Source: Calliopsis andreniformis
Lineage: Eukaryota; Arthropoda; Insecta; Hymenoptera; Andrenidae
Assembly (NCBI RefSeq): GCF_051401765.1
Contig: NW_027480493.1
Coordinates: 2,418,001 to 2,482,000, forward strand
Length of the DNA: 64,000 nt
Reading direction: 5' to 3'
How positions within the stretch are numbered: position 1 is the first letter of the stretch; each line of letters starts with the position of its first letter. The notes beneath the pieces are model-generated. The model searched no databases, had not been told where the DNA came from, and worked only from the letters and a program-made list of their open reading frames with translations. This document shows positions 8,761 to 22,100 of this stretch, piece by piece. The translations under genes were made by a program, and so were the position numbers.

Positions 8761-11700
8761 TATTGAGGATTGAAGATTGAGGATTGAGAATTGACGATTC
8801 AGTATTGAGGATGAGGGCTGAGGGTTGAGGATTGAGGTTTGAGGACTGAGGTCTGAGGATTGAGGATTGAGAATTGAGAATTGAGGATTGAGAATCGAAG
8901 ATTGAGGATTGGGTATTGAGGATTGGAGAATGAGAATTGAGGATTGAGGATTGAGGATTGAGTGTTGAGGTTTGAAGATTGAGTATTGAGGGTTGAAGAC
9001 TGACGATTGAGGATTGAGGATTGAGGATTGAGGATTGAGGATTGAGGATTGAGGATTGAGGATTGAAGATTGAGTATTGAGGATTCAAGGTTGAGGATTG
9101 AGGATTGAGGATTGGGGATTGAGGATTGAGGATTGAGGATTGAGGATTGAAGACTGAGGATTGAGGATTGAGGATGAGGGCTGAGGGATGAGGATTGAGG
9201 TTTGAGGATTGAAGATTGAGGATTGGGTATTGGGGATTGAAGAATGAGGATTGAGTATTGTGGATTGAGGATTGAAGATTGAAGGGTGAGTATTGAGGAT
9301 TGAAGGCTGACGAATGAGGACTGAGGACTGAGGATTGAGGATTGAGGTTTGAGGATTGAAGATTGGGGATTGAGTATTGAGGATTGAAGATTGAGGATTG
9401 AGGACTGAGGACTGAGGATTGAGGATTGAGGATTGAAGATTGAGGATTGAGTATTGAGGATTGAAGATTGAGGGTTGAGGATTGAGGTTTGAGGGCTGAG
9501 GACTGAGGATTGAGGATTGAGAATTGAGAACTGATAATGAGGACTGAGGGTTGAGGATTGAGGATAGAGGATTGAGGATTGAGGATTGAGTATTGAAGAT
9601 TGAGGATTGATGACTGAGTATTGAGGATTGAGGATTGATGACTGAGTATTGAGGATTGAGGATTGAAAATTAATTATTAAGGATTGAAGATTGAGGATTG
9701 GGGATTGAGGATTGAGGATTGAGGAATGAAAATTGAGGGTTGAGGGTTGAGGATTGAGGTTTGAAGAATGAGTATTGACGATTGAAGATTTAGGATTGAG
9801 GATTGAGTATTAAGGACTGAATATTGACGATTGAGGATTGAGTATTGAGGATTGAAGATTGAGTATTGAGGATTTAAGATTGAGGATTGAGGATTGATCA
9901 CTGAGGACTGAGGATTCAGGACTGAGGATTGAGGATTGAGAATTGAGAACTGATAATGAGGACTGAGGGTTGAGGATTGAGGATAGAGGATTGAGGATTG
10001 AGGATTGAGTATTGAAGAATGAGGATTGATGACTGTGTATTGAGGATTGAGGATTGAAAATTAATTATTAAGGATTGAAGATTGAGGATTGAGGATTGAG
10101 GATTGAGAATTGAGAATTGTGGATGAGGACTGAGGGTTGTGGATTGAGGTTTGAGGAATGAGGATTGAGGATTGAGGATTGAGGATTGAGGATTGAGGAT
10201 TGAGGATTGAGGATTGAGTATTGAAGATTGAGTATTGATGACTGAGGATTGAGGATTGAGGATTGAGGATTGAGGATTGAGGATTGAAAATTGAATATCG
10301 GGGACTCAAGATTGAGGATTGAGGATTGAGGATTGAGGACGGAGGATGAGGGCTGAGGGTTGAGGATTGAGGTTTGAGTATTGAATCCTGAGAATTCAAG
10401 ATATTCTATTGAGTGTTGAGAACTGAGGATTGATGGTTGAGTATTGAGGATTGAAGATTGAGGATTGAGGAATGAGTATTGAAGGTTGAGGATTGATGAT
10501 TGTGGATTGAGGATTGGGGATTGAGGATTGAGTATTGAGTATTGAAGATTGAGGATTGATGATTGAGGATTGAGGATTGAGGATTGAGGATTGAGGATTG
10601 AGGACTGAGGATTGAGGATTGAAGATTGAGGATTGGGGATTGAGGAGTGACGATTGAGGATTGAGGATTGAGGATTGAGAGTTGAGGATTGAGGATTGAA
10701 GATTCAGTATTGAGGATTGAAGATTGGGAATTGAGGATTGAGGATTGAACATTGAGGACTGAGTGTTGAGTGTTGAGTGATGAGAATTGATTTTTGTGGA
10801 TAGAGGTTTGAAGATTGCAGATTGAGTATTGAGTATTGAAAACTTTGAATTGAGGATATTCTATTGAGGATTGAGGACTGACAACAGATTGTTGAGGACT
10901 GAGGTCTGAAGATTGAGGATTCAGGATTGAGTATTCAGAGTTGAGGTTTGAGGACTAAGGATTGAGGATTGAAGATTGAGGATTCAGGATTGAGTATTCA
11001 GAGTTGAGGTTTGAGGACTGAGGATTGAGGATTGAAGGTTGAGTATTGAGGATTGAGTATTGAGGATTGAAGGTCGAGGATTGAGGATTGAGGATGGGGG
11101 CTGACGGTTGAGGATTGAGGTTCGTGGACTGAGGACTGAGGATAGAGCATTGAGAAATGAGGATTGAGGATTGAGGATTGAAGATTGAGTATTGGGTATT
11201 GAGGATTGAAGAATGAGGATTGAGGATTGAGGTTTGAGGATTGAGGATTGAAGATTGAGCTTTGAGGATTGAAGAGTGTCGATTGAGGATTGAGGATTGA
11301 GGACTGAGGATTGACGCTTGAGGATTGAGGGTTGAGGATGTAGGATTGAAGAGAGAGGACTGAGTGTTGAGGATTGAGTGTTGAGAATTGATGCTTGAGG
11401 TTTGAGATTTGATTATTGAATATTCTGGATTGAGTATTGAACCATAAGAATTCAGGATGTTCTATTGAGTATTGAGAATTGAGGATTGATGGTTGAGTAG
11501 TGAGGATTGATGGTTGAGGGTTGAGTGTTGAATATTGAGGATTGAGGGTTGAGGATTGAGGATTGATGATTGAGGATTGAAGATTGATTATTGATGATTG
11601 AAGATTGAGGACTGAGGATTGAGGGTTGAGGATTGAGGACGAGGTCTGACGGTTGAGGATTGAGGTTTGAGGATTGAGGATTGAGGATTGAGGATTGAGG

Positions 11701-12284
11701 CTTGAGGATTGAGGATTGAGCATTGAGGATTGAAGATTGAGGATTGGGTATTGAGGTTTGAAGAATGAGGATTGAGGATTGAGGATTGAGGATTGAGGAT
11801 TGAGGATCTAGGATTGGAGATTGATTATTGAGGATTGAAGATTGGGGATTGAGGATTGAGGATTGAGGATCTAGGACTGGAGATTGATTATTGAGGATGA
11901 AGATTGAGAATTGGGTATTGGGGTTTGAAGGATGAGGATTGAGGATTGAGGATTGAGGATTGAGGATTGAGGATCTAGGATCGGAGATTGAATATTGAGG
12001 ATTGAAGATTGGGGATTGAGGATTGAGGATTGAGTATCTAGGATTGGAGATTGATTATTGAGGATGAAGGTTGAGAATTGAGGATTGAGGATTGAGAATT
12101 GAGAATTGAGGATGAGGACTAAGGGTTGAGGATTGAGGGTTGTGAAATGAGGATTGGGGATTGAGGATTGAGGATTGAGGATTGAGGATTGAGGATTGAG
12201 GATTGAGTATTGAAGATTGAGTATTGATGACTGAGGATTGAGGATTGAGGATTGAGGTTTGAGGATTGAGGATTGAAGATTGAA
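8761..12284 (+). repeat. 3.5-kb higher-order unit U2
   Basis: This is a tandem copy of U1 (offset 3524 over most of its length) with only scattered substitutions. Landmarks: F at 9666 and 10057, G at 10296, A at 10392, B at 10880, E at 11418, EcoRI variant at 11448, C cluster at 11805, 11868, 11972 and 12035. Its right border, near 12284, is where the sequence passes into TGTTGAGG and block T, while U1 passes straight into U2. The U1/U2 joint lies in a shared GATTGAGGATTGAAGATTG stretch. Confidence 0.92.
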
Positions 12285-13218
12285 TGTTGAGGATTGAATA
12301 TTCAGGATTGAGGATTGGCGATTGAGGATGGAGGATGAGGGCTGAGGGTTGAGGATTGAGGTTTCAGTATTGAATCCTGAGAATTCAGGATATTCTATTC
12401 AGTATCGAGAATTGAGGATTGATGGTTAGTATTGAGGATTGAGGATTGAGGATTGAGTGTTGAAGATTGAGGATTGATGATTGAAGATTGATGATTGGGG
12501 ATTGAGGATTGAAGAATGAGGATTGAGGATTGAGGATGAGGGCTGAGGATTGAGGATTGAAGATTGATGATTGAGGATTGGGTATTGAGGATTGAAGAAT
12601 GAGGATTGAGGATTGAGGATTGAGGATTGATTGTTGAGGATTGAAGATTGAGTATTGAGGTTAGAAGACTGACGATTGAGGATTGAGGATTGAGTATTGA
12701 AGATTAAGGATTAATGATTGAGGAATGAGGATTGAGGATTGAGGATTGAGGATTGAGTGTTGAAGATTGAGGATTGATGATTGAGGACTGAGGCTTGAGG
12801 ATTGGGGATTGAGGATTGAGGATTGAGGTTTGAGGACTGAGGGCTGAGGATTGTGGATTGAGGATTGAGGATTGAAGATTCAGTATTGAGGATTGAAGAT
12901 TGGGAATTGAGGATTGAGGATTGAACATTGAGGACTGAGTGTTGAGTGTTGAGTGATGAGAATTGATGTTTGTGGATAGAGGTTTGAAGATTGCAGATTG
13001 AGTATTGAGTATTGAAAACTTTGAATTGAGGATATTCTATTGAGGATTGAGGATTGACAACAGATTGTTGAGGACTGAGGGCCGAAGATTGAGGATTCAG
13101 GATTGAGGATTCAGAATTGAGGTTTCAGGACTGAGGATTGAGGATTGAAGATTGAGTACTGAGGATTGAAGATTGAGGATTGAGAATTGAGGATTCAGTA
13201 TTGAGGATGAGGGCTGAG
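12285..13218 (+). repeat. Block T, copy 1
   Basis: This links the U pair to the V pair and matches 45002-45935 at offset 32717. It opens with a GAATATTCAGG unit and landmark A at 12381 (CCTGA form followed by TATCGAG), resembling the start of the S-type segment. It then runs through heptamers to landmark B at 13056. A diverged relative lies near 58555-58920. Confidence 0.85.
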
Positions 13219-15920
13219 GGTTGAGGATTGAGGTTTGAGGACTGAGGACTGAGGATTGAGGATTGAGAATTGAGGATTGAGGATTGAGGATTGAAGATTG
13301 AGGATTGGGTATTGAGGATTGGAGAATGAGAATTGAGGATTGAGGATTGAGGATTGTGTGTTGAGGTTTGAAGATTGAGTATTGAGGGTTGAAGACTGAC
13401 GATTGAGGATTGAGGATTGATGATTGAGGATTGAGGATTGAGGATTGAAGATTGTGTATTGAGGATTCAGGATTGAGGATTGAGGATTGAGGATTGGGGA
13501 TTGAGGATTGAGGATTGAGGATTGAGGATTGAAGACTGAGGATTGAGGATTGAGGATGAGGGCTGAGGGTTGAGGATTGAGGTTTGAGTATTGAAGATTG
13601 AGGATTGGGTATTGGGGATTGAAGAATGAGGATTGAGTATTGTGGATTGAGGATTGAGGATTGAATAGTGAGTATTGAGGATTGAAGATTGAGGATTGAG
13701 GATTGAGGATTGGGGATTGACGATGAGTGCTGAGGGTTGAGGATTGAGGTTTGAGGACTGAGGACTGAGGATTGAGGATTGAGAATTGAGGATTGAGGAT
13801 TGAGGATTGAAGATTGAGGATTGGGTATTGAGGATTGAAGAATGAGGATTGAGGATTGCGGATTGAGGATTGAGGAATGAAAATTGAGGGTTGAGGGTTG
13901 AGGATTGAGGATTGAAGAATGAGTATTGACGATTGAAGATTGAGGATTGAGGATTGAGTATTGAGGACTGAAGATTGACGATTGAGGATTGGGTATTGAG
14001 GATTGAAGACTGACGATTGAGGATTGAGGATTGAGGACTGAGGATTGAGGATTGAAGATTGATGATTGAGGATTGGGTATTGAGGATTGAAGAATGAGGA
14101 TTGAGGATTGAGGATTGAGGATTGAGTGTTGAGGGTTGAAGATTGAGTATTGAGGGTTGAAGACTGACGATTGAGGATTTAGGATTGATGATTGAGGATT
14201 GAAGATTGAGTATTGAGGATTCAAGATTGAGGGTTGAGGATTGAGGATTGGGGATTGAGGATTGAGGATTGAGGATTGAGGATTGAAGACTGAGGATTGA
14301 GGATTGAGGATGAGGGCTGAGGGTTCAGGATTGAGGTTTGAGGATTGAAGATTGAGGATTGGGTATGGGGGATTGAAGAATGAGGATTGAGTATTGTGGA
14401 TTGAGGATTGAGGATTGAAGAGTGAGTATTGAGGATTGAAGATTGAGGATTGAGGATTGAGGATTGGGGATTGACGATGAGTGCTGAGGGTTGAGGATTG
14501 AGGTTTGAGGACTGAGGACTGAGGATTGAGGATTGAGAATTGAGGATTGAGGATTGAGGATTGAAGATTGAGGATTGGGTATTGAGGATTGAAGAATGGG
14601 GATTGAGGATTGCGGATTGAGGATTGAGGAATGAAAATTGAGGGTTGAGGGTTGAGGATTGAGGATTGAAGAATGAGTATTGACGATTGAAGATTGAGGA
14701 TTGAGGATTGAGTATTGAGGACTGAAGATTGACGATTGAGGATTGAGTATTGAGGATTGAAGATTGAGTATTGAGGATTGAAGATTGAGGATTGAGGATT
14801 GATCATTGAGGACTGAGGATTGAGGACTGAGGATTGAGGATTGAGAATTGAGAACTGATAATAAGGACTGAGGGTTGAGGTTTGAGGATAGAGGATTGAG
14901 GATTGAGGATTGAGTATTGAAGATTGAGGATTGATGACTGAGTATTGAGGATTGAGGATTGAAAATTGATTATTAAGGATTGAAGATTGAGGATTGAGGA
15001 TTGAGGATTGAGAATTGAGAATTGAGGATGAGGACTGAGGGTTGTGGATTGAGGTTTGAGGAATGATGATTGAGGATTGAGGATTGAGGATTGAGGATTG
15101 AGGATTGAGGATTGAGGATTGAGGATTGAAGATTGAGTATTGATGACTGAGGATTGAGGATTGAGGATTGAGGATTGAGGATTGAGGATTGAGGATTGAG
15201 GATTGAAGATTGAGTATTGATGACTGAGGATTGAGGATTGAGGATTGAGGATTGAGGATTGAGGATTGAAAACTGAGTATCGGGGACTCAAGATTGAGGA
15301 TTGAGGATTGAGGATTGAGGACGGAGGATGAGGGCTGAGGGTTGAGGATTGAGGTTTGAGTATTGAATCCTGAGAATTCAGGATATTCTATTGAGTGTTG
15401 AGAACTGAGGATTGATGGTTGAGTATTGAGGATTGAAGATTGAGGATTGAGGAATGAGTATTGAAGGTTGAGGATTGATGGTTGTGGATCGAGGATTGGG
15501 GATTGAGGATTGAGTATTGAGTATTGAAGATTGAGGATTGATGATTGAGGATTGAGGATTCAGGATTGAGGATTGAGGATTGAGGATTAAGTATTGAGGA
15601 TTGAAGATTGAGGATTGGGGATTGAGGAGTGACGATTGAGGATTGAGGATTGAGGATTGAGAGTTGAGGATTGATGATTCAAGATTGAGTATTGAGGATT
15701 GTAGAATGAGGATTGAGGATTGAGGATTGAGGATTGAGGATTGATGATTGAAGATTTAGTATTGAGGATTGAAGATAGAGCATTGAGAATTGAGGATTGA
15801 GGATTGAGGATTGAAGATTGAGGATTGGGTAGTGAGGATTGATGAATGAGGATTGAGGATTGAGGATTGAGGATTGAGTGTTGAGGATTGAAGATTGAGT
15901 ATTGAGGATAGAAGACGGAC
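13219..15920 (+). repeat. 2702-bp higher-order unit V1
   Basis: This is the first of two directly adjacent copies, each 2702 bp, exactly 386 heptamer lengths. Positions 13219 and 15921 start the same GTTTGAGGACTGAGGACTG sequence. Landmark G is at 15278 and landmark A at 15374. The minus strand is open for 569 codons here (13097-14806) because the heptamer has no stop on that strand; I do not take this as a gene. Confidence 0.93.
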
Positions 15921-18622
15921 GATTGAGGATTGAGGTTTGAGGACTGAGGACTGAGGATTGAGGATTGAGAATTGAGGATTGAGGATTGAGGATTGAAGAT
16001 TGAGGATTGGGTATTGAGGATTGGAGAATGAGAATTGAGGATTGAGGATTGAGGATTGTGTGTTGAGGTTTGAAGATTGAGTATTGAGGGTTGAAGACTG
16101 ACGATTGAGGATTGAGGATTGATGATTGAGGATTGAGGATTGAGGATTGAAGATTGTGTATTGAGGATTCAGGATTGAGGATTGAGGATTGAGGATTGGG
16201 GATTGAGGATTGAGGATTGAGGATTGAGGATTGAAGACTGAGGATTGAGGATTGAGGATGAGGGCTGAGGGTTGAGGATTGAGGTTTGAGTATTGAAGAT
16301 TGAGGATTGGGTATTGGGGATTGAAGAATGAGGATTGAGTATTGTGGATTGAGGATTGAGGATTGAATAGTGAGTATTGAGGATTGAAGATTGAGGATTG
16401 AGGATTGAGGATTGGGGATTGACGATGAGTGCTGAGGGTTGAGGATTGAGGTTTGAGGACTGAGGACTGAGGATTGAGGATTGAGAATTGAGGATTGAGG
16501 ATTGAGGATTGAAGATTGAGGATTGGGTATTGAGGATTGAAGAATGAGGATTGAGGATTGCGGATTGAGGATTGAGGAATGAAAATTGAGGGTTGAGGGT
16601 TGAGGATTGAGGATTGAAGAATGAGTATTGACGATTGAAGATTGAGGATTGAGGATTGAGTATTGAGGACTGAAGATTGACGATTGAGGATTGGGTATTG
16701 AGGATTGAAGACTGACGATTGAGGATTGAGGATTGAGGACTGAGGATTGAGGATTGAAGATTGATGATTGAGGATTGGGTATTGAGGATTGAAGAATGAG
16801 GATTGAGGATTGAGGATTGAGGATTGAGTGTTGAGGGTTGAAGATTGAGTATTGAGGGTTGAAGACTGACGATTGAGGATTTAGGATTGATGATTGAGGA
16901 TTGAAGATTGAGTATTGAGGATTCAAGATTGAGGGTTGAGGATTGAGGATTGGGGATTGAGGATTGAGGATTGAGGATTGAGGATTGAAGACTGAGGATT
17001 GAGGATTGAGGATGAGGGCTGAGGGTTGAGGATTGAGGTTTGAGGATTGAAGATTGAGGATTGGGTATGGGGGATTGAAGAATGAGGATTGAGTATTGTG
17101 GATTGAGGATTGAGGATTGAAGAGTGAGTATTGAGGATTGAAGATTGAGGATTGAGGATTGAGGATTGGGGATTGACGATGAGTGCTGAGGGTTGAGGAT
17201 TGAGGTTTGAGGACTGAGGACTGAGGATTGAGGATTGAGAATTGAGGATTGAGGATTGAGGATTGAAGATTGAGGATTGGGTATTGAGGATTGAAGAATG
17301 GGGATTGAGGATTGCGGATTGAGGATTGAGGAATGAAAATTGAGGGTTGAGGGTTGAGGATTGAGGATTGAAGAATGAGTATTGACGATTGAAGATTGAG
17401 GATTGAGGATTGAGTATTGAGGACTGAAGATTGACGATTGAGGATTGAGTATTGAGGATTGAAGATTGAGTATTGAGGATTGAAGATTGAGGATTGAGGA
17501 TTGATCATTGAGGACTGAGGATTGAGGACTGAGGATTGAGGATTGAGAATTGAGAACTGATAATAAGGACTGAGGGTTGAGGATTGAGGATAGAGGATTG
17601 AGGATTGAGGATTGAGTATTGAAGATTGAGGATTGATGACTGAGTATTGAGGATTGAGGATTGAAAATTGATTATTAAGGATTGAAGATTGAGGATTGAG
17701 GATTGAGGATTGAGAATTGAGAATTGAGGATGAGGACTGAGGGTTGTGGATTGAGGTTTGAGGAATGATGATTGAGGATTGAGGATTGAGGATTGAGGAT
17801 TGAGGATTGAGGATTGAGGATTGAGGATTGAAGATTGAGTATTGATGACTGAGGATTGAGGATTGAGGATTGAGGATTGAGGATTGAGGATTGAGGATTG
17901 AGGATTGAAGATTGAGTATTGATGACTGAGGATTGAGGATTGAGGATTGAGGATTGAGGATTGAGGATTGAAAACTGAGTATCGGGGACTCAAGATTGAG
18001 GATTGAGGATTGAGGATTGAGGACGGAGGATGAGGGCTGAGGGTTGAGGATTGAGGTTTGAGTATTGAATCCTGAGAATTCAGGATATTCTATTGAGTGT
18101 TGAGAACTGAGGATTGATGGTTGAGTATTGAGGATTGAAGATTGAGGATTGAGGAATGAGTATTGAAGGTTGAGGATTGATGGTTGTGGATCGAGGATTG
18201 GGGATTGAGGATTGAGTATTGAGTATTGAAGATTGAGGATTGATGATTGAGGATTGAGGATTCAGGATTGAGGATTGAGGATTGAGGATTAAGTATTGAG
18301 GATTGAAGATTGAGGATTGGGGATTGAGGAGTGACGATTGAGGATTGAGGATTGAGGATTGAGAGTTGAGGATTGATGATTCAAGATTGAGTATTGAGGA
18401 TTGTAGAATGAGGATTGAGGATTGAGGATTGAGGATTGAGGATTGATGATTGAAGATTTAGTATTGAGGATTGAAGATAGAGCATTGAGAATTGAGGATT
18501 GAGGATTGAGGATTGAAGATTGAGGATTGGGTAGTGAGGATTGATGAATGAGGATTGAGGATTGAGGATTGAGGATTGAGTGTTGAGGATTGAAGATTGA
18601 GTATTGAGGATAGAAGACGGAC
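15921..18622 (+). repeat. 2702-bp higher-order unit V2
   Basis: This is a direct tandem repeat of V1 at a constant offset of 2702, seen at many markers: G at 17980, A at 18076, and the unit GATTCAAGATTG at 15678 against 18380. The left joint follows GATAGAAGACGGACG; after the same sequence at the right end of V2 the array continues differently at 18623. The second pass (V3) has a single V unit, so this duplication or its loss is recent. Confidence 0.93.
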
Positions 18623-19109
18623 GATTGAGGATTGAGGATTGAGGATTGAGGATCGAGGATTGAGGATTGAAGATTTAGTATTGAGGATTGAAGGTAGAGG
18701 ATTGAGAATTGAGGATTGAGGATTGAGGATGGAAGATTGAGTATTGGGTATTGAGGATTCAAGAATAAGGATTGAGGATTGAGGATTGAGGATTGAGGAT
18801 TGAGGATAGAAGATTGAGTATTGAGGATTGAAGACTGACGATTGAGAATTGAGTACTGAGGATTGAGGGTTGAGGATTGAGGATTGCAGATTGAGTATTG
18901 AGGACTGAAGATTGACGATTGAGGATTAAGAATTGAGGATTGAGAATTGAGAATTGAGGATGAGGACTAAGGGTTGATGATTGAGGGTTGAGAAATGAGG
19001 ATTGGGTATTGAGGATTGAAGACTGAGGATTGAGGATTGAGGATTGAGGATTGAAGATTGAGTATTGAGGATTGCAGATTGAGGATTGAGGATTGAGGAT
19101 TGAGGATTG
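18623..19109 (+). repeat. Right flank of V2, shared with 25 kb and 48.5 kb
   Basis: Together with the end of V2, the stretch from about 17760 to 19005 recurs at 24190-25434 (offset 6428). Part of it also recurs at about 48491-48840 in the second pass. Near 19006 it switches to a sequence shared with 26889 onward (offset 7883). No landmark element falls inside; it is ordinary heptamer variants including GAGGATAGAAG and GAGGATCGAGG units. Confidence 0.75.
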
Positions 19110-22100
19110 GAGATTGATTATTGAGGATGAAGGTTGAGAATTGAGGATTGAGGATTGAGAATTCAGAATTGAGGATGAGGACTAAGGGTTGAGGATTGAG
19201 GGTTGTGAAATGAGGATTGGGGATTGAGGATTGAGGATTGAGGATTGAGGATTGAGGATTGAGGATTGAGTATTGAAGATTGAGTATTGATCACTGAGGA
19301 TTGAGGATTGAGGATTGAGGTTTGAGGATTGTGGATTGAAGATTGAATGTTGAGGATTGAATATTCGGGATTGAGGACTGGCGATTGAGGATGGAGGATG
19401 AGGTCTGAGGGTTGAGGATTGAGGTTTCAGTATTGAATCCCGAGAATTCAGGATATTCTATTGAGTATCGAGAATTGAGGATTGATGGTTAGTATTGAGG
19501 ATTGAGGATTGAGGATTGAGTGTTGAAGATTGAGGATTGATGATTGAAGATTGATGATTGGGGATTGAGGATTGAGGAATGAGTATTGAAGATTGAGGAT
19601 TGGTGATTGAGGATTTAGGATTGAGGATTAGGGATTGAGGATTGAGCATTGAGGTTAGAGGACTGAGTGCTGAGGACTGAGGATTGAGGATTGAGGATTG
19701 ATAATGAGGGCTGAGGGTTGAGGATTGAGGTTTGAGGACTGAGGACTGAGGATTGAGGATTGAGAATTGAGGATTTAGGATTGAGGATTGAAGATTGAGG
19801 ATTGGGTATTGAGGATTGAAGAATGAGGATTGAGGATTGAGGATTGAGGATTGAGGATTGAGGATTGAAGGTTGAGGACTGGGTATTGAGGATTGAAGAC
19901 TGAGGATTGAGGATTGAGGATTGAGGATTGAAGATTGAGTATTGAGGATTGAAGATTGAGGATTGAGGATTGAGGATTGAGGATTGAGGATTGAAGATTG
20001 AGTTTTGAGGATTGAAGATTGAGGATTGAGTATTGAGGATTGAGGATTGAGGATTGAGGATGAGGATTGAGTATTGAAGATTGAGGATTGATGATTGAGG
20101 ATTGAGGATTGAGGATTGAGGATTGAAGATTGAATATTGATGATTGAATATTGAGGACTGAGGATTGAGGGTTATGTATGGAGGACGAGGACTGAGGGTT
20201 GAATATTGATTTTTGATGTCTGATGGTTAAGGATTGAGGATTGAGAATTGAGGATTGAGGATTGAGGATTGAAGATTGAGGATGGGTATTGAGGATTGAA
20301 GAATGAGGATTGAGGATTGAGGTTTGAGGATTGAGGATTGAGGATTGAGGATTGAGGATTGAGGATTGAGGATTGAGGACTGAGGCTTGAGGATTGAGGA
20401 TTGAGCATTGAGGATTGAAGATTGAGGATTGGGTATTGAGGTTTGAAGAATGAGGATTGAGGATTGAGGATTGAGGATTGAGGATCTAGGTTTGGAGATT
20501 GATTACTGAGGATTGAAGATTGGGGATTGAGGATTGAGGATTGAGGATCTAGGACTGGAGATTGATTATTGAGGATGAAGATTGAGAATTGGGTATTGAG
20601 GTTTGAAGAATGAGGATTGAGGATTGAGGATTGAGGATTGAGGATTGAGGATCTAGGATTGGAGATTGAATATTGAGGATTGAAGATTGGGGATTGAGGA
20701 TTGAGGATTGAGTATCTAGGATTGGAGATTGATTATTGAGGATGAAGGTTGAGAATTGAGGATTGAGGATTGAGAATTGAGAATTGAGGACTGAGTGTTG
20801 AGTGTTGAGTGATGAGAATTGATGTTTGTGGATAGAGGTTTGAAGATTGCAGATTGAGTATTGAGTATTGAAAACTTTGAATTGAGAATATTCTATTGAG
20901 GTTTGAGGATTGACAACAGATTGTTGAGGACTGAGGTCTGAAGATTGAGGGTTCAGGATTTTGGATCCAGAATTGAGGTTTGAGGACTAAGGATTGAGGA
21001 TTGAAGATTGGGTATTGAGGATTGGGGATTGAGGATTGAAGATTGAGGATTGAGGATTGAGGATGGGGGCTGACGGTTGAGGATTGAGGTTTGAGGACTG
21101 AGGACTGAGGATAGAGCATTGAGACATGAGGATTGAGGATTGATGATTGAAGATTGAGTATTGGGTATTGAGGATTGAAGAATGAGGATTGAGGATTGAG
21201 GTTTGAGGATTGAGGATTGAAGATTGAGTATTGAGGATTGAAGACTGACGATTGAGGATTGAGGATTGAGGATTGATCATTGAGGACTGAGGATTGAGGA
21301 CTGAGGATTGAGGATTGAGAATTGAGAACTGATAATGAGGACTGAGGGTTGAGGATTGAGGATAGAGGATTGAGTATTGAAGATTGAGGATTGATGACTG
21401 AGTATTGAGGATTGAGGATTGAAAATTGATTATTAAGGATTGAAGATTGAGGATTGAGGATTGAGGATTGAGAATTGAGAATTGAGGATGAGGACTGAGG
21501 GTTGTGGATTGAGGTTTGAGGGATGAGGATTGAGGATTGAGGATTGAGTATTGAGGATTGAGGATTGAGGATTGAAAATTGAGTATCGGGGACTCAAGAT
21601 TGAGGATTGAGGATTGAGGATTGAGGACGGAGGATGAGGGCTGAGGGTTGAGCATTGAGGTTTGAGTATTGAATCCTGAGAATTCAGGATATTCTATTGA
21701 GTGTTGAGAACTGAGGATTGATGGTTGAGTATTGAGGATTGAAGATTGAGGATTGAGGAATGAGTATTGAAGGTTGAGGATTGATGATTGTGGATTGAGG
21801 ATTGGGGATTGAGGATTGAGTATTGAGTATTGAAGATTGAGGATTGATGATTGAGGATTGAGTATTGAGGATTGAGGATTGAGGATTGAGGATTGAGGAT
21901 TGAGGATTGAAGATTGAGGATTGGGGTCTGAGGAGTGACGATTGAGGATTGAGGATTGAGGACTGAGAGTTGAGGATTGATGATTCAAGATTGAGTATTG
22001 AGGATTGTAGAATGAGGATTGAGGATTGAGGATTGATGATTGAGGATTGAGGATTGAAGATTTAGTATTGAGGATTGAAGATAGAGGATTGAGTATTGAG

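Noticed and set aside
15679..17508. Minus-strand open frame of 609 codons (similarly 13097-14806, 45814-47523, 3052-4347, 66-1025, 20987-21988, 30485-31486)
   Set aside because: The C-rich strand of the heptamer has no stop in any frame and gives the same NPQSSIL cycle in all three, so long frames are expected. Frames overlap one another, are shifted by 6-bp units, and start wherever a variant makes CAT on the + strand. No domain, codon bias or promoter supports a gene.
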